Shown here: in pieces, positions 37,847 through 47,187 of the stretch
Position numbering within the stretch: position 1 is the first letter of the stretch
Layout: every line of letters starts with the position of its first letter
Assembly (NCBI GenBank): GCA_050485485.1
Contig: JBJHBM010000003.1
Span: 54,126-118,125, forward strand
Length of the DNA: 64,000 nt
Reading direction: 5' to 3'
Origin: WHSO01 sp050485485
GTDB lineage: Bacteria > Pseudomonadota > Alphaproteobacteria > SMXQ01
The notes under the pieces: generated by a model
Seen by the model: only the letters and a program-made list of their open reading frames with translations
The model's database searches: none
Told to the model about the DNA's origin: nothing
Position numbers and translations under genes: made by a program

Positions 37847-39427
37847 CTATTCCCACTCGATGGTGCCGGGCGGCTTCGAGGTGACATCGTAGACCACCCG
37901 GTTGACGCCGCGCACCTCGTTCACGATGCGGTTGGCGGTGCGGCCCAGGAACTCGTGGTCGAACGGGTAGTAGTCGGCGGTCATGCCGTCGGTCGAGGTG
38001 ACGGCGCGCAGCGCCAGCGCGTAGTCGTAGGAGCGCTCGTCGCCCATCACGCCCACGGTGCGCACCGGCAGCAGCACGGCGAACGCCTGCCAGATCGCGT
38101 CGTAGAGCCCGGCGCGGCGGATCTCGTCGATGTAGACGGCGTCGGCCTTGCGCAGGATGTCGAGCTTCTCGCGGGTGATCTCGCCCGGCACGCGGATCGC
38201 GAGCCCCGGGCCCGGGAACGGGTGGCGGCCCACCATCGTGTCGGGCAGGCCGAGCTCGCGCCCGAGCGCACGCACCTCGTCCTTGAACAGCTCGCGCAGC
38301 GGCTCCACCAGCGCCATGTTCATGCGCTCCGGCAGGCCGCCGACGTTGTGGTGGGACTTGATGGTGGCGCTGGGCCCGCCCAGCACCGAGACCGATTCGA
38401 TCACGTCCGGATAGAGCGTGCCCTGGGCGAGGAAGTCCGCGCCGCCGGCCTTCTTCGCCTCGGCCTCGAACACGTCGATGAAGGTCGCGCCGATGATCTT
38501 GCGCTTCCGCTCCGGGTCGGTCACGCCCGCGAGCTTGCCGAGGAACAGCGCGCCCGCGTCGTTGTGGATCAGCGGGATGTTGTAGTGGCCCCGGAACACG
38601 CCCAGCACCTCTTCCGCCTCGCCCGCGCGCAGCAGCCCCGTGTCCACGAACACGCAGGTGAGCCGGTCGCCGATCGCCTCGTGGAGCAGCACCGCCGCGA
38701 CCGAGGAATCGACCCCGCCCGAGACGCCGCAGATGACCCGCCCCGCGCCGACCTTGGCGCGGATCTCCTCGACGGCGCGCTGGCGGAAGGCGCTCATGGT
38801 CCAGTCGCCCGGCAGGCCCGCCACGCGATGGAGGAAGTTGGCGATCAGCTTCGCGCCGTCGGGGGTATGGACCACCTCCGGGTGGAACTGGAGGCCGTAA
38901 AAGCGGCGCGCGTCGTCGGCGATGGCGGCATAGGGCGCGTCGGGCGTGCGCGCGACCGCGCGGAAGCCCGGCGGCAGCGCGATCACGCGGTCGCCGTGGC
39001 TCATCCACACCTGCTCGCGCGCGCCGACCGGCCACACGCCCTCGAACAGGGCGCAGGGCTCCGCCACCTCGACGAAGGCGCGGCCGAACTCGCGGTGCTC
39101 GGCGTTCTCCACCCGCCCGCCGAGCTCGGCCACCATGGTCTGCTGGCCGTAGCAGATGCCGAGCACGGGCACGCCCTGCGCGAATGCCTCCTTCGGGGCC
39201 GAGGGCGCGGCGCCCGCGATCACCGAGGCGGGGCCGCCCGACAGGATCACGGCGGCGGGCTTCATGCGCGCGAGCGCGTCGGCGCCCTTGTTGAAGGGCA
39301 CGATCTCGCAGTAGACGCCGGCCTCGCGCACGCGGCGCGCGATCAGCTGCGTGACCTGGGAACCGAAGTCGAGGATGAGGACGGCCCGGCGCGCGTCGAC
39401 CATGTCGGGAGCCCTATCAGGAGCCAT
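37847..39427 (-). CDS. guaA: GMP synthase (glutamine-hydrolysing)
   Basis: 526 residues. It aminates XMP to GMP. Class I glutaminase domain with nucleophile in GICYGQQTM and His/Glu in QFHPEVVHT; ATP pyrophosphatase domain with SGGVDSSVAAVLL; C-terminal dimer domain ending KPPGTIEWE. Start taken at 39427; a methionine eight codons later (MVDARRAVLILDFGSQ) is an equal candidate. It lies 7 bases after guaB, the enzyme that supplies XMP. Confidence 0.96.
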   Translation of the reverse strand: MAPDRAPDMVDARRAVLILDFGSQVTQLIARRVREAGVYCEIVPFNKGADALARMKPAAVILSGGPASVIAGAAPSAPKEAFAQGVPVLGICYGQQTMVAELGGRVENAEHREFGRAFVEVAEPCALFEGVWPVGAREQVWMSHGDRVIALPPGFRAVARTPDAPYAAIADDARRFYGLQFHPEVVHTPDGAKLIANFLHRVAGLPGDWTMSAFRQRAVEEIRAKVGAGRVICGVSGGVDSSVAAVLLHEAIGDRLTCVFVDTGLLRAGEAEEVLGVFRGHYNIPLIHNDAGALFLGKLAGVTDPERKRKIIGATFIDVFEAEAKKAGGADFLAQGTLYPDVIESVSVLGGPSATIKSHHNVGGLPERMNMALVEPLRELFKDEVRALGRELGLPDTMVGRHPFPGPGLAIRVPGEITREKLDILRKADAVYIDEIRRAGLYDAIWQAFAVLLPVRTVGVMGDERSYDYALALRAVTSTDGMTADYYPFDHEFLGRTANRIVNEVRGVNRVVYDVTSKPPGTIEWE

Positions 39428-39434
39428 GCCGGGC

Positions 39435-40916
<1,482 letters not shown>

Positions 40917-40945
40917 GCCGACCTCGGAACTGGGGTTGGCGCGCT

Positions 40946-40973
40946 ATCATACAGATGAAACGGCCCTTGCCAA
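40946..40973 (-). promoter_or_regulatory. Probable promoter of guaBA
   Basis: Minus strand TTGGCA (40973-40968) and TATGAT (40951-40946), spacer 16, each matching five of six consensus positions. Start predicted near 40939, giving a short leader of about 24 bases to guaB. No purine-type aptamer fits in that leader. Confidence 0.6.
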
Positions 40974-41094
40974 GCCGCTTGCGGGGCGCCCCGATGCCTC
41001 CCGAAAGTCCCCGTTTCGCGCCGTTTGGCCCCTCGTTGCGCGGCCCGGGCGGCGCTATGATGGACCAAGGTCATCCCGAAGGACGGTCACGGAC

Positions 41095-41550
41095 ATGCCC
41101 AAGCCACCCCCCACCACCTGGATTCTCGTCTGCGACGGCGCGCGCGGGCGCGTTTTCGCCCATCGCGGTCCCGGCACCGGCCTCGCCGCCGTGGCAGCGG
41201 CGGAGCACCCCGAAACCCACGGCCACACCCGCGATCTCGGCACCGACCGGCCCGGGCGCAGCTTCGATTCCGCGGGTTCCGGCCGCCACGCCATGGAGCC
41301 GCCCGTGGACTGGCACCGGTTCGAAAAGACGAAGTTCGCCAAGGAGATGGCCACGCTGGTGGAAACCGCCGCCGCGGCCCGGCGCTTCGACAGGCTGGTG
41401 GTCGTGGCGCCGCCCCAGGTGCTCGGCGACCTCCGCAAGGCGCTCGGTCCCCACGCCCGCAAGCGCCTCGCGGGCGAGCTCGACAAGGACCTCACCCATC
41501 TCGAGGGCGCCGCGCTGCGCGCGCATCTCTCCGACTGGGTCAGCCCCTGA
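41095..41550 (+). CDS. Host attachment family protein
   Basis: 151 residues from ATG 41095. The strand-helix opening TTWILVCDGARGRVFAH, the middle FAKEMATLVETAAAARRFDRLVVVAPPQVLG and the end LAGELDKDLTHLEGAALRAHL match the family named after an Agrobacterium host-attachment gene (Host_attach). Despite the name it is widespread in free-living alphaproteobacteria and its real function is unclear. It is divergent from guaB and overlaps rlmE tail to tail by 11 bases. Confidence 0.85.
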   Translation: MPKPPPTTWILVCDGARGRVFAHRGPGTGLAAVAAAEHPETHGHTRDLGTDRPGRSFDSAGSGRHAMEPPVDWHRFEKTKFAKEMATLVETAAAARRFDRLVVVAPPQVLGDLRKALGPHARKRLAGELDKDLTHLEGAALRAHLSDWVSP

Positions 41551-42274
41551 AGCCCGTCGCGACGACGTAGATTTCCGCGGAATCCTGCCGGCTGGCGGGG
41601 GGCTTGACGTGGCGCACGGCCTGGAAGTCGCGCTTGAGCGCGTCCAGCAGCCCGCGCTCCGCCCCCCCGCGCAGCACCTTGCCGACGAAGGCGCCGCCGG
41701 GCGCCAGCACGGTCCGGGCGAAGTCGTAGGCCGCCTCCAGGAGCGCCATGATGCGCAGGTGGTCGGTCTGGGCATGGCCCGAGGCCGGCGCCGCCATGTC
41801 GGAGAGCACCACGTCGGCAGGCCCGCCGAGGGCCGCGCGAAGCCGGTCCGGCGCCTCCTCCGCCATGAAGTCCAGGTGCAGGATCTCGACGCCGGCGATC
41901 GGCTCCATCTCCTGCAGGTCGATCGCCACCACCCTGCCCGCGCCGGGGCCGCCCGCCGCCGCGCGCACCCGCTCGGCGGCCACCAGCGACCAGCCCCCGG
42001 GCGCGGCGCCAAGATCGACCACGCGCGCGCCCGGCCGCAGCAGGCGGAAGCGGTCGTCGATCTCGATCAGCTTGTAGGCGGCGCGCGACCGCAGGCCCTC
42101 GCGCCGCGCCGCGGCAACGTAGGGGTCGCGCAGCTGGCGCTCGAGCCAACGGGTCGAGGACACGCTGCGCCCGCGCGCGGTCTTGATGCGCCCGGCCGGC
42201 GCGCCGCCGCGCACGGCGCGGGCATCGGGACTGCGGCCCTTGCCGCCGGGGCCGGATCGCGGCGGACGCGCCAC
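41540..42274 (-). CDS. rlmE: 23S rRNA 2'-O-ribose methyltransferase RlmE
   Basis: 244 residues from GTG 42274. RlmE (FtsJ/RrmJ) methylates a uridine in the A-loop of 23S rRNA. The SAM motif VVDLGAAPGGWSLVAAERV, LSDMAAPASGHAQTDHLR and KVLRGGAERGLL are present; the K-D-K-E tetrad lysine is in SRAAYKLIEID and the last K in FVGKVL. The first 40 residues are a basic, low-complexity extension typical of alphaproteobacteria. It lies 3 bases after ppx/gppA, a conserved pair. Confidence 0.93.
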   Translation of the reverse strand: MARPPRSGPGGKGRSPDARAVRGGAPAGRIKTARGRSVSSTRWLERQLRDPYVAAARREGLRSRAAYKLIEIDDRFRLLRPGARVVDLGAAPGGWSLVAAERVRAAAGGPGAGRVVAIDLQEMEPIAGVEILHLDFMAEEAPDRLRAALGGPADVVLSDMAAPASGHAQTDHLRIMALLEAAYDFARTVLAPGGAFVGKVLRGGAERGLLDALKRDFQAVRHVKPPASRQDSAEIYVVATGFRG

Positions 42275-42277
42275 CCT

Positions 42278-43384
42278 TCAGGCCGCGTCGGCGGTGCCGC
42301 CGCCGAGCCCCATCAGATGGAACAGGATGCCTTCGCGCACCCCCCGGTCAGCGACCCGCAGCTGGCCCACCGGCCACACGCGACAGATCGCCTCCAGGAT
42401 CGCGCAGCCCGCGAGCACGAGATCGGCACGCGATTCGCCGATACAGGGCTCGGTGGCGCGGCCGGCGTAGTCGAGGGACAGAAGGTGGCGCGTGACGTCC
42501 GTGATCTGGTCGAAGCCGAGATGGCAGCCGTCCACGCAATTTCGGTCGTAGGCGGGCAGCTTCAGGTGGATGCCGGCGAGCGTGGTGACGGTGCCGGAGG
42601 TGCCCAGCATCTGCACCTCCCCGGCGGCGATGCGCGCGCGGATGCCGTTCGCCCGCTCGAAGGCGTCGATGGCGCCGACGGTCTCGGCGACCATCGCCTC
42701 GTAGACGGCGGCGCTCACGCGGTCGCCGCCGTGCCGTTCCGACAGCGACACGACGCCGAGCGGCAGCGACAGGCTGGCGAGCAGCCGCGCCTGCGCCGGT
42801 CCGCCGTCGCAATGGCGCTCCACCCACATGATCTCGGTGGAACCGCCGCCGATATCGAACACGAGCCCGTGGCGGCGGCCCTCCTCGAGCAGCGGCGCGC
42901 AACCGGCGAGCGCGAGGCGCGCTTCCTCCTCCGGGGAGATGATCTCGAACTCGAGGCCGGTCTCCGCCCGCACGCGCTCCAGGAACTGCTTGCAGTTGGC
43001 GGCACGGCGGCAAGCCTCGGTCGCGACGTTGCGGGCATGGAGCACGCGCTTGCGCGCCATCTTGGCGGCGCAGACCCGCAGCGCGTCGAGGGTGCGGTCG
43101 ATGGCGGCCTCGGTCAGCGCGCCGTTGCGCTCGAGCCCTTCGCCGAGACGCACGATGCGCGAGAACGCGTCGAGCACCTTGAAGCCGCCGGCCGCCGGGG
43201 CCGCCACCAGCAGGCGGCAGTTGTTGGTGCCGAGATCGAGCGCGGCGAAGGGACCGGCGGTCCGCGCGCGGGCCCTGCCGCCGGATACGGCGGGCCTTTC
43301 GACCGTCCCCGAGCCGGGTCGCCGCCGCGGACGCCCGACGCGCATGCCGGGCCCCCGGCGCAGCTTGATCTGTCCCGCTTTCAT
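42278..43384 (-). CDS. Exopolyphosphatase / pppGpp phosphohydrolase family
   Basis: 368 residues from ATG 43384 (ATG 43417 would add 11). The Ppx/GppA actin-like fold: FAALDLGTNNCRLLVA, RIVRLGEGLERNGAL, EEEARLALAG, DIGGGSTEIMWV and GTSGTVTTLAGI. It lacks the C-terminal HD-like domain of long E. coli Ppx, ending near 368, the short form usual in alphaproteobacteria. Whether it prefers polyphosphate or pppGpp cannot be told. The N-terminal 35 residues are very basic. Coupled to rlmE. Confidence 0.88.
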   Translation of the reverse strand: MKAGQIKLRRGPGMRVGRPRRRPGSGTVERPAVSGGRARARTAGPFAALDLGTNNCRLLVAAPAAGGFKVLDAFSRIVRLGEGLERNGALTEAAIDRTLDALRVCAAKMARKRVLHARNVATEACRRAANCKQFLERVRAETGLEFEIISPEEEARLALAGCAPLLEEGRRHGLVFDIGGGSTEIMWVERHCDGGPAQARLLASLSLPLGVVSLSERHGGDRVSAAVYEAMVAETVGAIDAFERANGIRARIAAGEVQMLGTSGTVTTLAGIHLKLPAYDRNCVDGCHLGFDQITDVTRHLLSLDYAGRATEPCIGESRADLVLAGCAILEAICRVWPVGQLRVADRGVREGILFHLMGLGGGTADAA

Positions 43385-43583
43385 GGAGGCGATGTTAGCC
43401 CCCGGCGGGCGCGCCATGAAGGGGAAAGAATTGGAAAAGCACCGGATTCCGCGCGATTCCGGAAGCGCCCCTTGCGCCTTGTTCGAGGCGCCTCCATCAT
43501 GTTAAAAGGCCGCCTTCCCACGGAACGGCCCCATGGAACGGTAGGCCGCTCCCGGCGCCCGCCCGGCGCGCCGACGGCCCTGG

Positions 43584-43657
43584 TGGGGGATCGTCTAACG
43601 GTAAGACCCAGGACTCTGACTCCTGTTATCTAGGTTCGAATCCTAGTCCCCCAGCCA
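43584..43657 (+). tRNA. tRNA-Gln (anticodon CTG)
   Basis: Complete cloverleaf. Acceptor TGGGGGA pairs with TCCCCCA; D stem GTCT/AGAC; anticodon stem CAGGA/TCCTG with loop CTCTGAC, so anticodon CTG reads CAG; T stem CTAGG/CCTAG with TTCGAAT; discriminator G and encoded CCA at 43655-43657. The 3' fifteen bases are also the end of a protein gene on the opposite strand. The gene is single, with no neighbouring tRNA. A possible weak promoter TTGTTC-17-TTAAAA lies just upstream near 43480. Confidence 0.97.
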
Positions 43658-44632
43658 GCCTTCGCTTGCCTCGCAAGCTTCGGCGAGCAAGCCGGTCCCC
43701 ACATATCCGGCTGGCTGCCGCCCCTCGAATATTCTGTCAAAGACCTTGAGCGCCTGTTTTCGTGTGAACAGGCCATTTCGCACGTTCGGCCACGAATCCA
43801 CCTCGGCACGGCGGACCGCATTGGTTTTTTGCCACCAGGTATCGCAAATTTGAAGCGGAGCGCGTGATGCTTCGAGCGCCGCCAATGCAGCAACTCGATG
43901 CTGCGCCTGAATGACGTGAATTACCCAGTCGTGACCGCGAATCAGAACGAGGCCCTTGATATCACCATCGCCGTTGCTGGAACGCAGATAACCCCTCGTC
44001 CTTATCGAATCCACAATCTGCGTAATACGACTGAACTCCAATTCTCCCATTGCAATGGAAATATGCCCGCCGAACAAAGTGCCCTCTTCTACGGTCAAGT
44101 CGGCACCAAGACGCTTGTACTCGATGGAGCTGAACATGGCCCGTCTGGAAACGGCTTCGGACGGATCAACACTGCCCCACGGCATAAGGTTAACACTTGC
44201 ATACGCAGGCAGATTCACAAGCCCATGCGATGCTTCCGTCTCGGACAAGCCTATCGCCTCGGCCGCGTTGGAAGGTGTCCATGCTCGGGAGAAGCATTCC
44301 AGCGGTGAACCTGCATAGTTGCCGCAACGCCCTTGAAGATATGCGACGGCAGTTTCGACGAGTGGATGGCCCATCCCTCGAATGCACGGAAAAGCCAAAT
44401 TCCCGAGACATCGAAGCCGATCCAGTGGAATATCGAGCAGAATGGGCTTGCCTTTGGAAAGGTATAGAGACTCGATCGGATCTTCGGTTATCGAGCGCAT
44501 ATCGAACAAAGCATCCATCGGCTTGGCACGCTCGAGACTGTATCCACAGCCTTGCAGAAGCTTGTTTATCCTGCGACGCAGGATCGCAGCTACTTTCCAT
44601 GAAAGCTCTGAAAGTCCTTCCAATGAATACAT
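43643..44632 (-). CDS. Unknown protein ending inside tRNA-Gln
   Basis: 329 residues from ATG 44632, with AAAGG about 10 bases upstream; GTG 44701 would add 23 residues of poor coding character. No signal peptide or membrane helix. Readable parts: a basic N-terminus (AAILRRRINKLL), HPLVETAVAYLQG, YAGSPLECFSRAWTPSNAAEAIGL, and QAQHRVAALAAL, which resembles the substrate-loop region of ParB-like domains, so a ParB/sulfiredoxin-type fold is a guess. Similar HPxVET...GSPLE proteins occur among polysaccharide genes; I cannot confirm that here. Residues WLGD and the stop are encoded by the tRNA 3' end. Lower GC than neighbours points to acquisition. Confidence 0.6.
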   Translation of the reverse strand: MYSLEGLSELSWKVAAILRRRINKLLQGCGYSLERAKPMDALFDMRSITEDPIESLYLSKGKPILLDIPLDRLRCLGNLAFPCIRGMGHPLVETAVAYLQGRCGNYAGSPLECFSRAWTPSNAAEAIGLSETEASHGLVNLPAYASVNLMPWGSVDPSEAVSRRAMFSSIEYKRLGADLTVEEGTLFGGHISIAMGELEFSRITQIVDSIRTRGYLRSSNGDGDIKGLVLIRGHDWVIHVIQAQHRVAALAALEASRAPLQICDTWWQKTNAVRRAEVDSWPNVRNGLFTRKQALKVFDRIFEGRQPAGYVGTGLLAEACEASEGWLGD

Positions 44633-44903
44633 GCGTCGAACACCTTTATGCCCTCGTCGAACGTCCTCACCGCCCCCAGCCCGACTGAAAAATCCACTCA
44701 CGGGTCTTCACTACCTTTCCCGTATTTTCACGGCATGTAACCTAGAATTCATAATTTAATCTTAGCTCCGGATTCTCCGGAACGGTCAGTACGTAAACAC
44801 CGCGTAACGCAAATCTAACTGTCATAGATTGGCTATGGGGCCAGCCGTTATTTCCCCTGCATGAGGTACTATGGCGCCGCTCAATCATCTCGGAGACGCT
44901 GCG

Positions 44904-46262
44904 ATGGCAGACCAAACCCCGCGCCCGTCGCGCATCCTCATCGCCGGCGCGGCGGGCCGCGACTTCCATAACTTCAACGTCTGCTACCGCGACGACCCCG
45001 GCGCCGTCGTGGTCGGCTTCACCGCCACGCAGATCCCCGGCATCGGCGGGCGCACCTTTCCCGCCGCGCTGGCCGGTCCCCGCTATCCGCACGGCATTCC
45101 CGTGGAGGACGAAGCCGACCTCGAGGCGATCTGCCACCGCGAGCGGGTCGACCGCGTGGCCTTCGCCTACAGCGACGTCTCCCACGCCGCCGTCATGCAC
45201 CTGGCCTCGCGCGCCCTGGCGGCGGGCGCCGATTTCGAGATCCTGGGCCCGGACCGCACGATGCTTGCGGCGCGCGTGCCGGTGATCGCTGTGACCGCCG
45301 TGCGCACCGGCTGCGGCAAGTCCCAGGTGGCGCGCTGGCTGTCCCAGCGCGTGCGGGAAGCCGGGCGGCGCTGCGCCGTCCTGCGCCACCCCATGCCCTA
45401 CGGCGACTTCGCGCGCCAGCGCGTGCAGCGCTTCGAGACCGTGGCCGACCTCGCGGCGGCGGACTGCACGATCGAGGAACGGGAGGAATACGAGCCGCAC
45501 ATCGCCGCCGGCAACGTCGTCTTCGCCGGCATCGACTACCGCGCCATCCTCGACGCCGCCGAGGCCGAGGCCGACCTGATCATCTGGGACGGCGGCAACA
45601 ACGATTTCCCCTTCGTCCGGCCCGACCTGCACATCGCGCTCGTCGATGCGCTGCGCCCCGACCAGGTCGCCACGCATCACCCCGGCGAGACGGTGGCGCG
45701 GATGGCGGACGTGATCCTGGTCGCCAAGTCGGACGCGGCGGGGCCGGACGCGACGGAGGCCGCCACGGCGGCGGCAAGGGCCGTCAACCCGCGCGCAGCC
45801 ATCGTGCGCGGCGCCTCTCCGGTGCGCCTGGACGATCCCCGCGCGGTCGCCGGGCGGCGCGTCCTCGTCGTCGAGGACGGGCCGACCCTGACCCACGGCG
45901 ACATGCGGACCGGCGCCGGGTATGCCGCCGCCAGCGCCGCCGGCGTCGGCGCCATCGTTGATCCGAGGATTTCCGCGACGCCCGCCCTGCGCGAGGTGTT
46001 CGCGCGCTATCCCCACATCGGCCCGGTCCTGCCGGCCGTGGGATACGACGCCGCCCAGGTCGCGGCCCTGCGCCAGACCATCGAGGATTCGGACGCCGAA
46101 GCGGTGATCGCCGCGACGCCGGTGGACCTCGCCGCGCTGCTCGCAACGCGCAAGCCCGTCGTTCGCGTCCGCTACGACTACGCCGATGCCGATGACGGCG
46201 ACGACGCGCCGACGCTGGGCGCCATCGTCGATTCCTTCCTGGCCCGGAGCCGGAACGGCTGA
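44904..46262 (+). CDS. COG2403-type P-loop GTPase (cPGS-like)
   Basis: 452 residues from ATG 44904, chosen for GGAGA 7 bases upstream and the family-typical SRILIAGAAGRDFHNFN opening (ATG 44871 would add 11). An N-terminal Rossmann-like domain (to about 120) is followed by a P-loop TAVRTGCGKSQVARWL (131-146), IIWDGGNNDFPF near 230, and VILVAKSD like a G4 NKxD-type motif. It resembles proteins annotated as cyclic 2,3-diphosphoglycerate synthetase or predicted GTPase. cPGS activity belongs to thermophilic archaea and is unlikely here. It overlaps the carbamate kinase by one base, so the products probably act together; real function unknown. Confidence 0.75.
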   Translation: MADQTPRPSRILIAGAAGRDFHNFNVCYRDDPGAVVVGFTATQIPGIGGRTFPAALAGPRYPHGIPVEDEADLEAICHRERVDRVAFAYSDVSHAAVMHLASRALAAGADFEILGPDRTMLAARVPVIAVTAVRTGCGKSQVARWLSQRVREAGRRCAVLRHPMPYGDFARQRVQRFETVADLAAADCTIEEREEYEPHIAAGNVVFAGIDYRAILDAAEAEADLIIWDGGNNDFPFVRPDLHIALVDALRPDQVATHHPGETVARMADVILVAKSDAAGPDATEAATAAARAVNPRAAIVRGASPVRLDDPRAVAGRRVLVVEDGPTLTHGDMRTGAGYAAASAAGVGAIVDPRISATPALREVFARYPHIGPVLPAVGYDAAQVAALRQTIEDSDAEAVIAATPVDLAALLATRKPVVRVRYDYADADDGDDAPTLGAIVDSFLARSRNG

Positions 46263-47170
46263 TGCGCGTTGTCGCGGCCCTCGGCGGCAATGCCCTGCAG
46301 CGGCGCGGCGAGCCGTCCGACCCCGAGCGCCAGCGCCGCAACGTCGCGCGCGCCGCCGGCGCCCTCGCGCCGATCGCCGCCGCGCACGACCTCGTCGTCA
46401 CCCACGGCAACGGGCCGCAGATCGGCCTGCTCGCGCTGCAGGCCGAAGCCGTGCCCGAGGCCGCGCCGCCGCCCCTCGACATGCTGGGCGCCGAGACCGA
46501 AGGGCTGATCGGCTACCTGATCGAGCAGGAGCTCGCCAACGTCCTGCCGGGCCGCGAGATCGCCACCCTGCTGACCCGGGTCGAGGTCGCCGCCGACGAT
46601 CCCGCCTTCGACACTCCCTCGAAGCCCATCGGACCCTGCTACGGCGAAGCCGAGGCGCGACGCCTGGCCGCCGCGCGCGGGTGGAGCGTGGCGCCGGACG
46701 GCGCGCATTTCCGGCGCGTGGTGGCATCGCCCGAGCCGCGCCGCATCCTGGAACGCCGCGCCATCGAGCTGCTGCTCGACGCCGGAACCGTCGTGGTCTG
46801 CGCGGGCGGCGGCGGCATCCCCGTCACCATCGGCCCGGACGGCGGCATGCGCGGCGTCGAGGCGGTCATCGACAAGGACCTTTCCGCCGCGCTCCTCGCG
46901 GAGATGCTGCACGCCGAGGTGCTCCTGCTCCTCACCGATGTCGCGGGCGTCTATGCCGACTGGCCGGACCCCGCGCGGCGTCTCCTGCGCCGCGTCACGC
47001 CGCGCGAGCTGCGCGGCCACAGCTTCGCGCCGGGATCGATCGGCCCCAAGGTGGAAGCCGCCTGCCGTTTCGTGGAAAGGACCGGAGGACGTGCCATGAT
47101 CGGCCCGCTCGACGGCGCGGGAGACCTCCTGCGGGAAACGGCCGGCACGGTCGTGGCACGGGCACGCTGA
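46262..47170 (+). CDS. arcC: Carbamate kinase
   Basis: 302 residues, amino-acid-kinase fold: VVAALGGNALQRRGEP, VVTHGNGPQIGLLALQ, CAGGGGIPVTIGPDG, VIDKDLSAALLAEML and LLLTDVAGVYADW, with FAPGSIGPKVEAACRFV near the end, all as in ArcC. The enzyme interconverts carbamoyl phosphate plus ADP with ATP plus carbamate. No arginine deiminase, ornithine or other carbamoyltransferase gene is nearby, so the classic arginine pathway is not supported; the only coupled partner is the upstream GTPase. Convergent with the Rieske gene, 17 bases away. Confidence 0.93.
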   Translation: MRVVAALGGNALQRRGEPSDPERQRRNVARAAGALAPIAAAHDLVVTHGNGPQIGLLALQAEAVPEAAPPPLDMLGAETEGLIGYLIEQELANVLPGREIATLLTRVEVAADDPAFDTPSKPIGPCYGEAEARRLAAARGWSVAPDGAHFRRVVASPEPRRILERRAIELLLDAGTVVVCAGGGGIPVTIGPDGGMRGVEAVIDKDLSAALLAEMLHAEVLLLLTDVAGVYADWPDPARRLLRRVTPRELRGHSFAPGSIGPKVEAACRFVERTGGRAMIGPLDGAGDLLRETAGTVVARAR

Positions 47171-47187
47171 AAGGAGCGGCCGGCGCC

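Noticed and set aside
43664..43678. GCTTGC-CTC-GCAAGC hairpin as tRNA terminator
   Set aside because: The stem is only six pairs with no T-run, and it lies inside the opposing coding sequence.
43658..44903. A complete integrative element at tRNA-Gln
   Set aside because: No integrase gene and no second copy of the tRNA 3' end were found within the window; only one gene is present.
44871..46262. True cyclic 2,3-diphosphoglycerate synthetase
   Set aside because: That activity is known from thermophilic methanogens. Similarity is to the broader family and the bacterial context gives no support.
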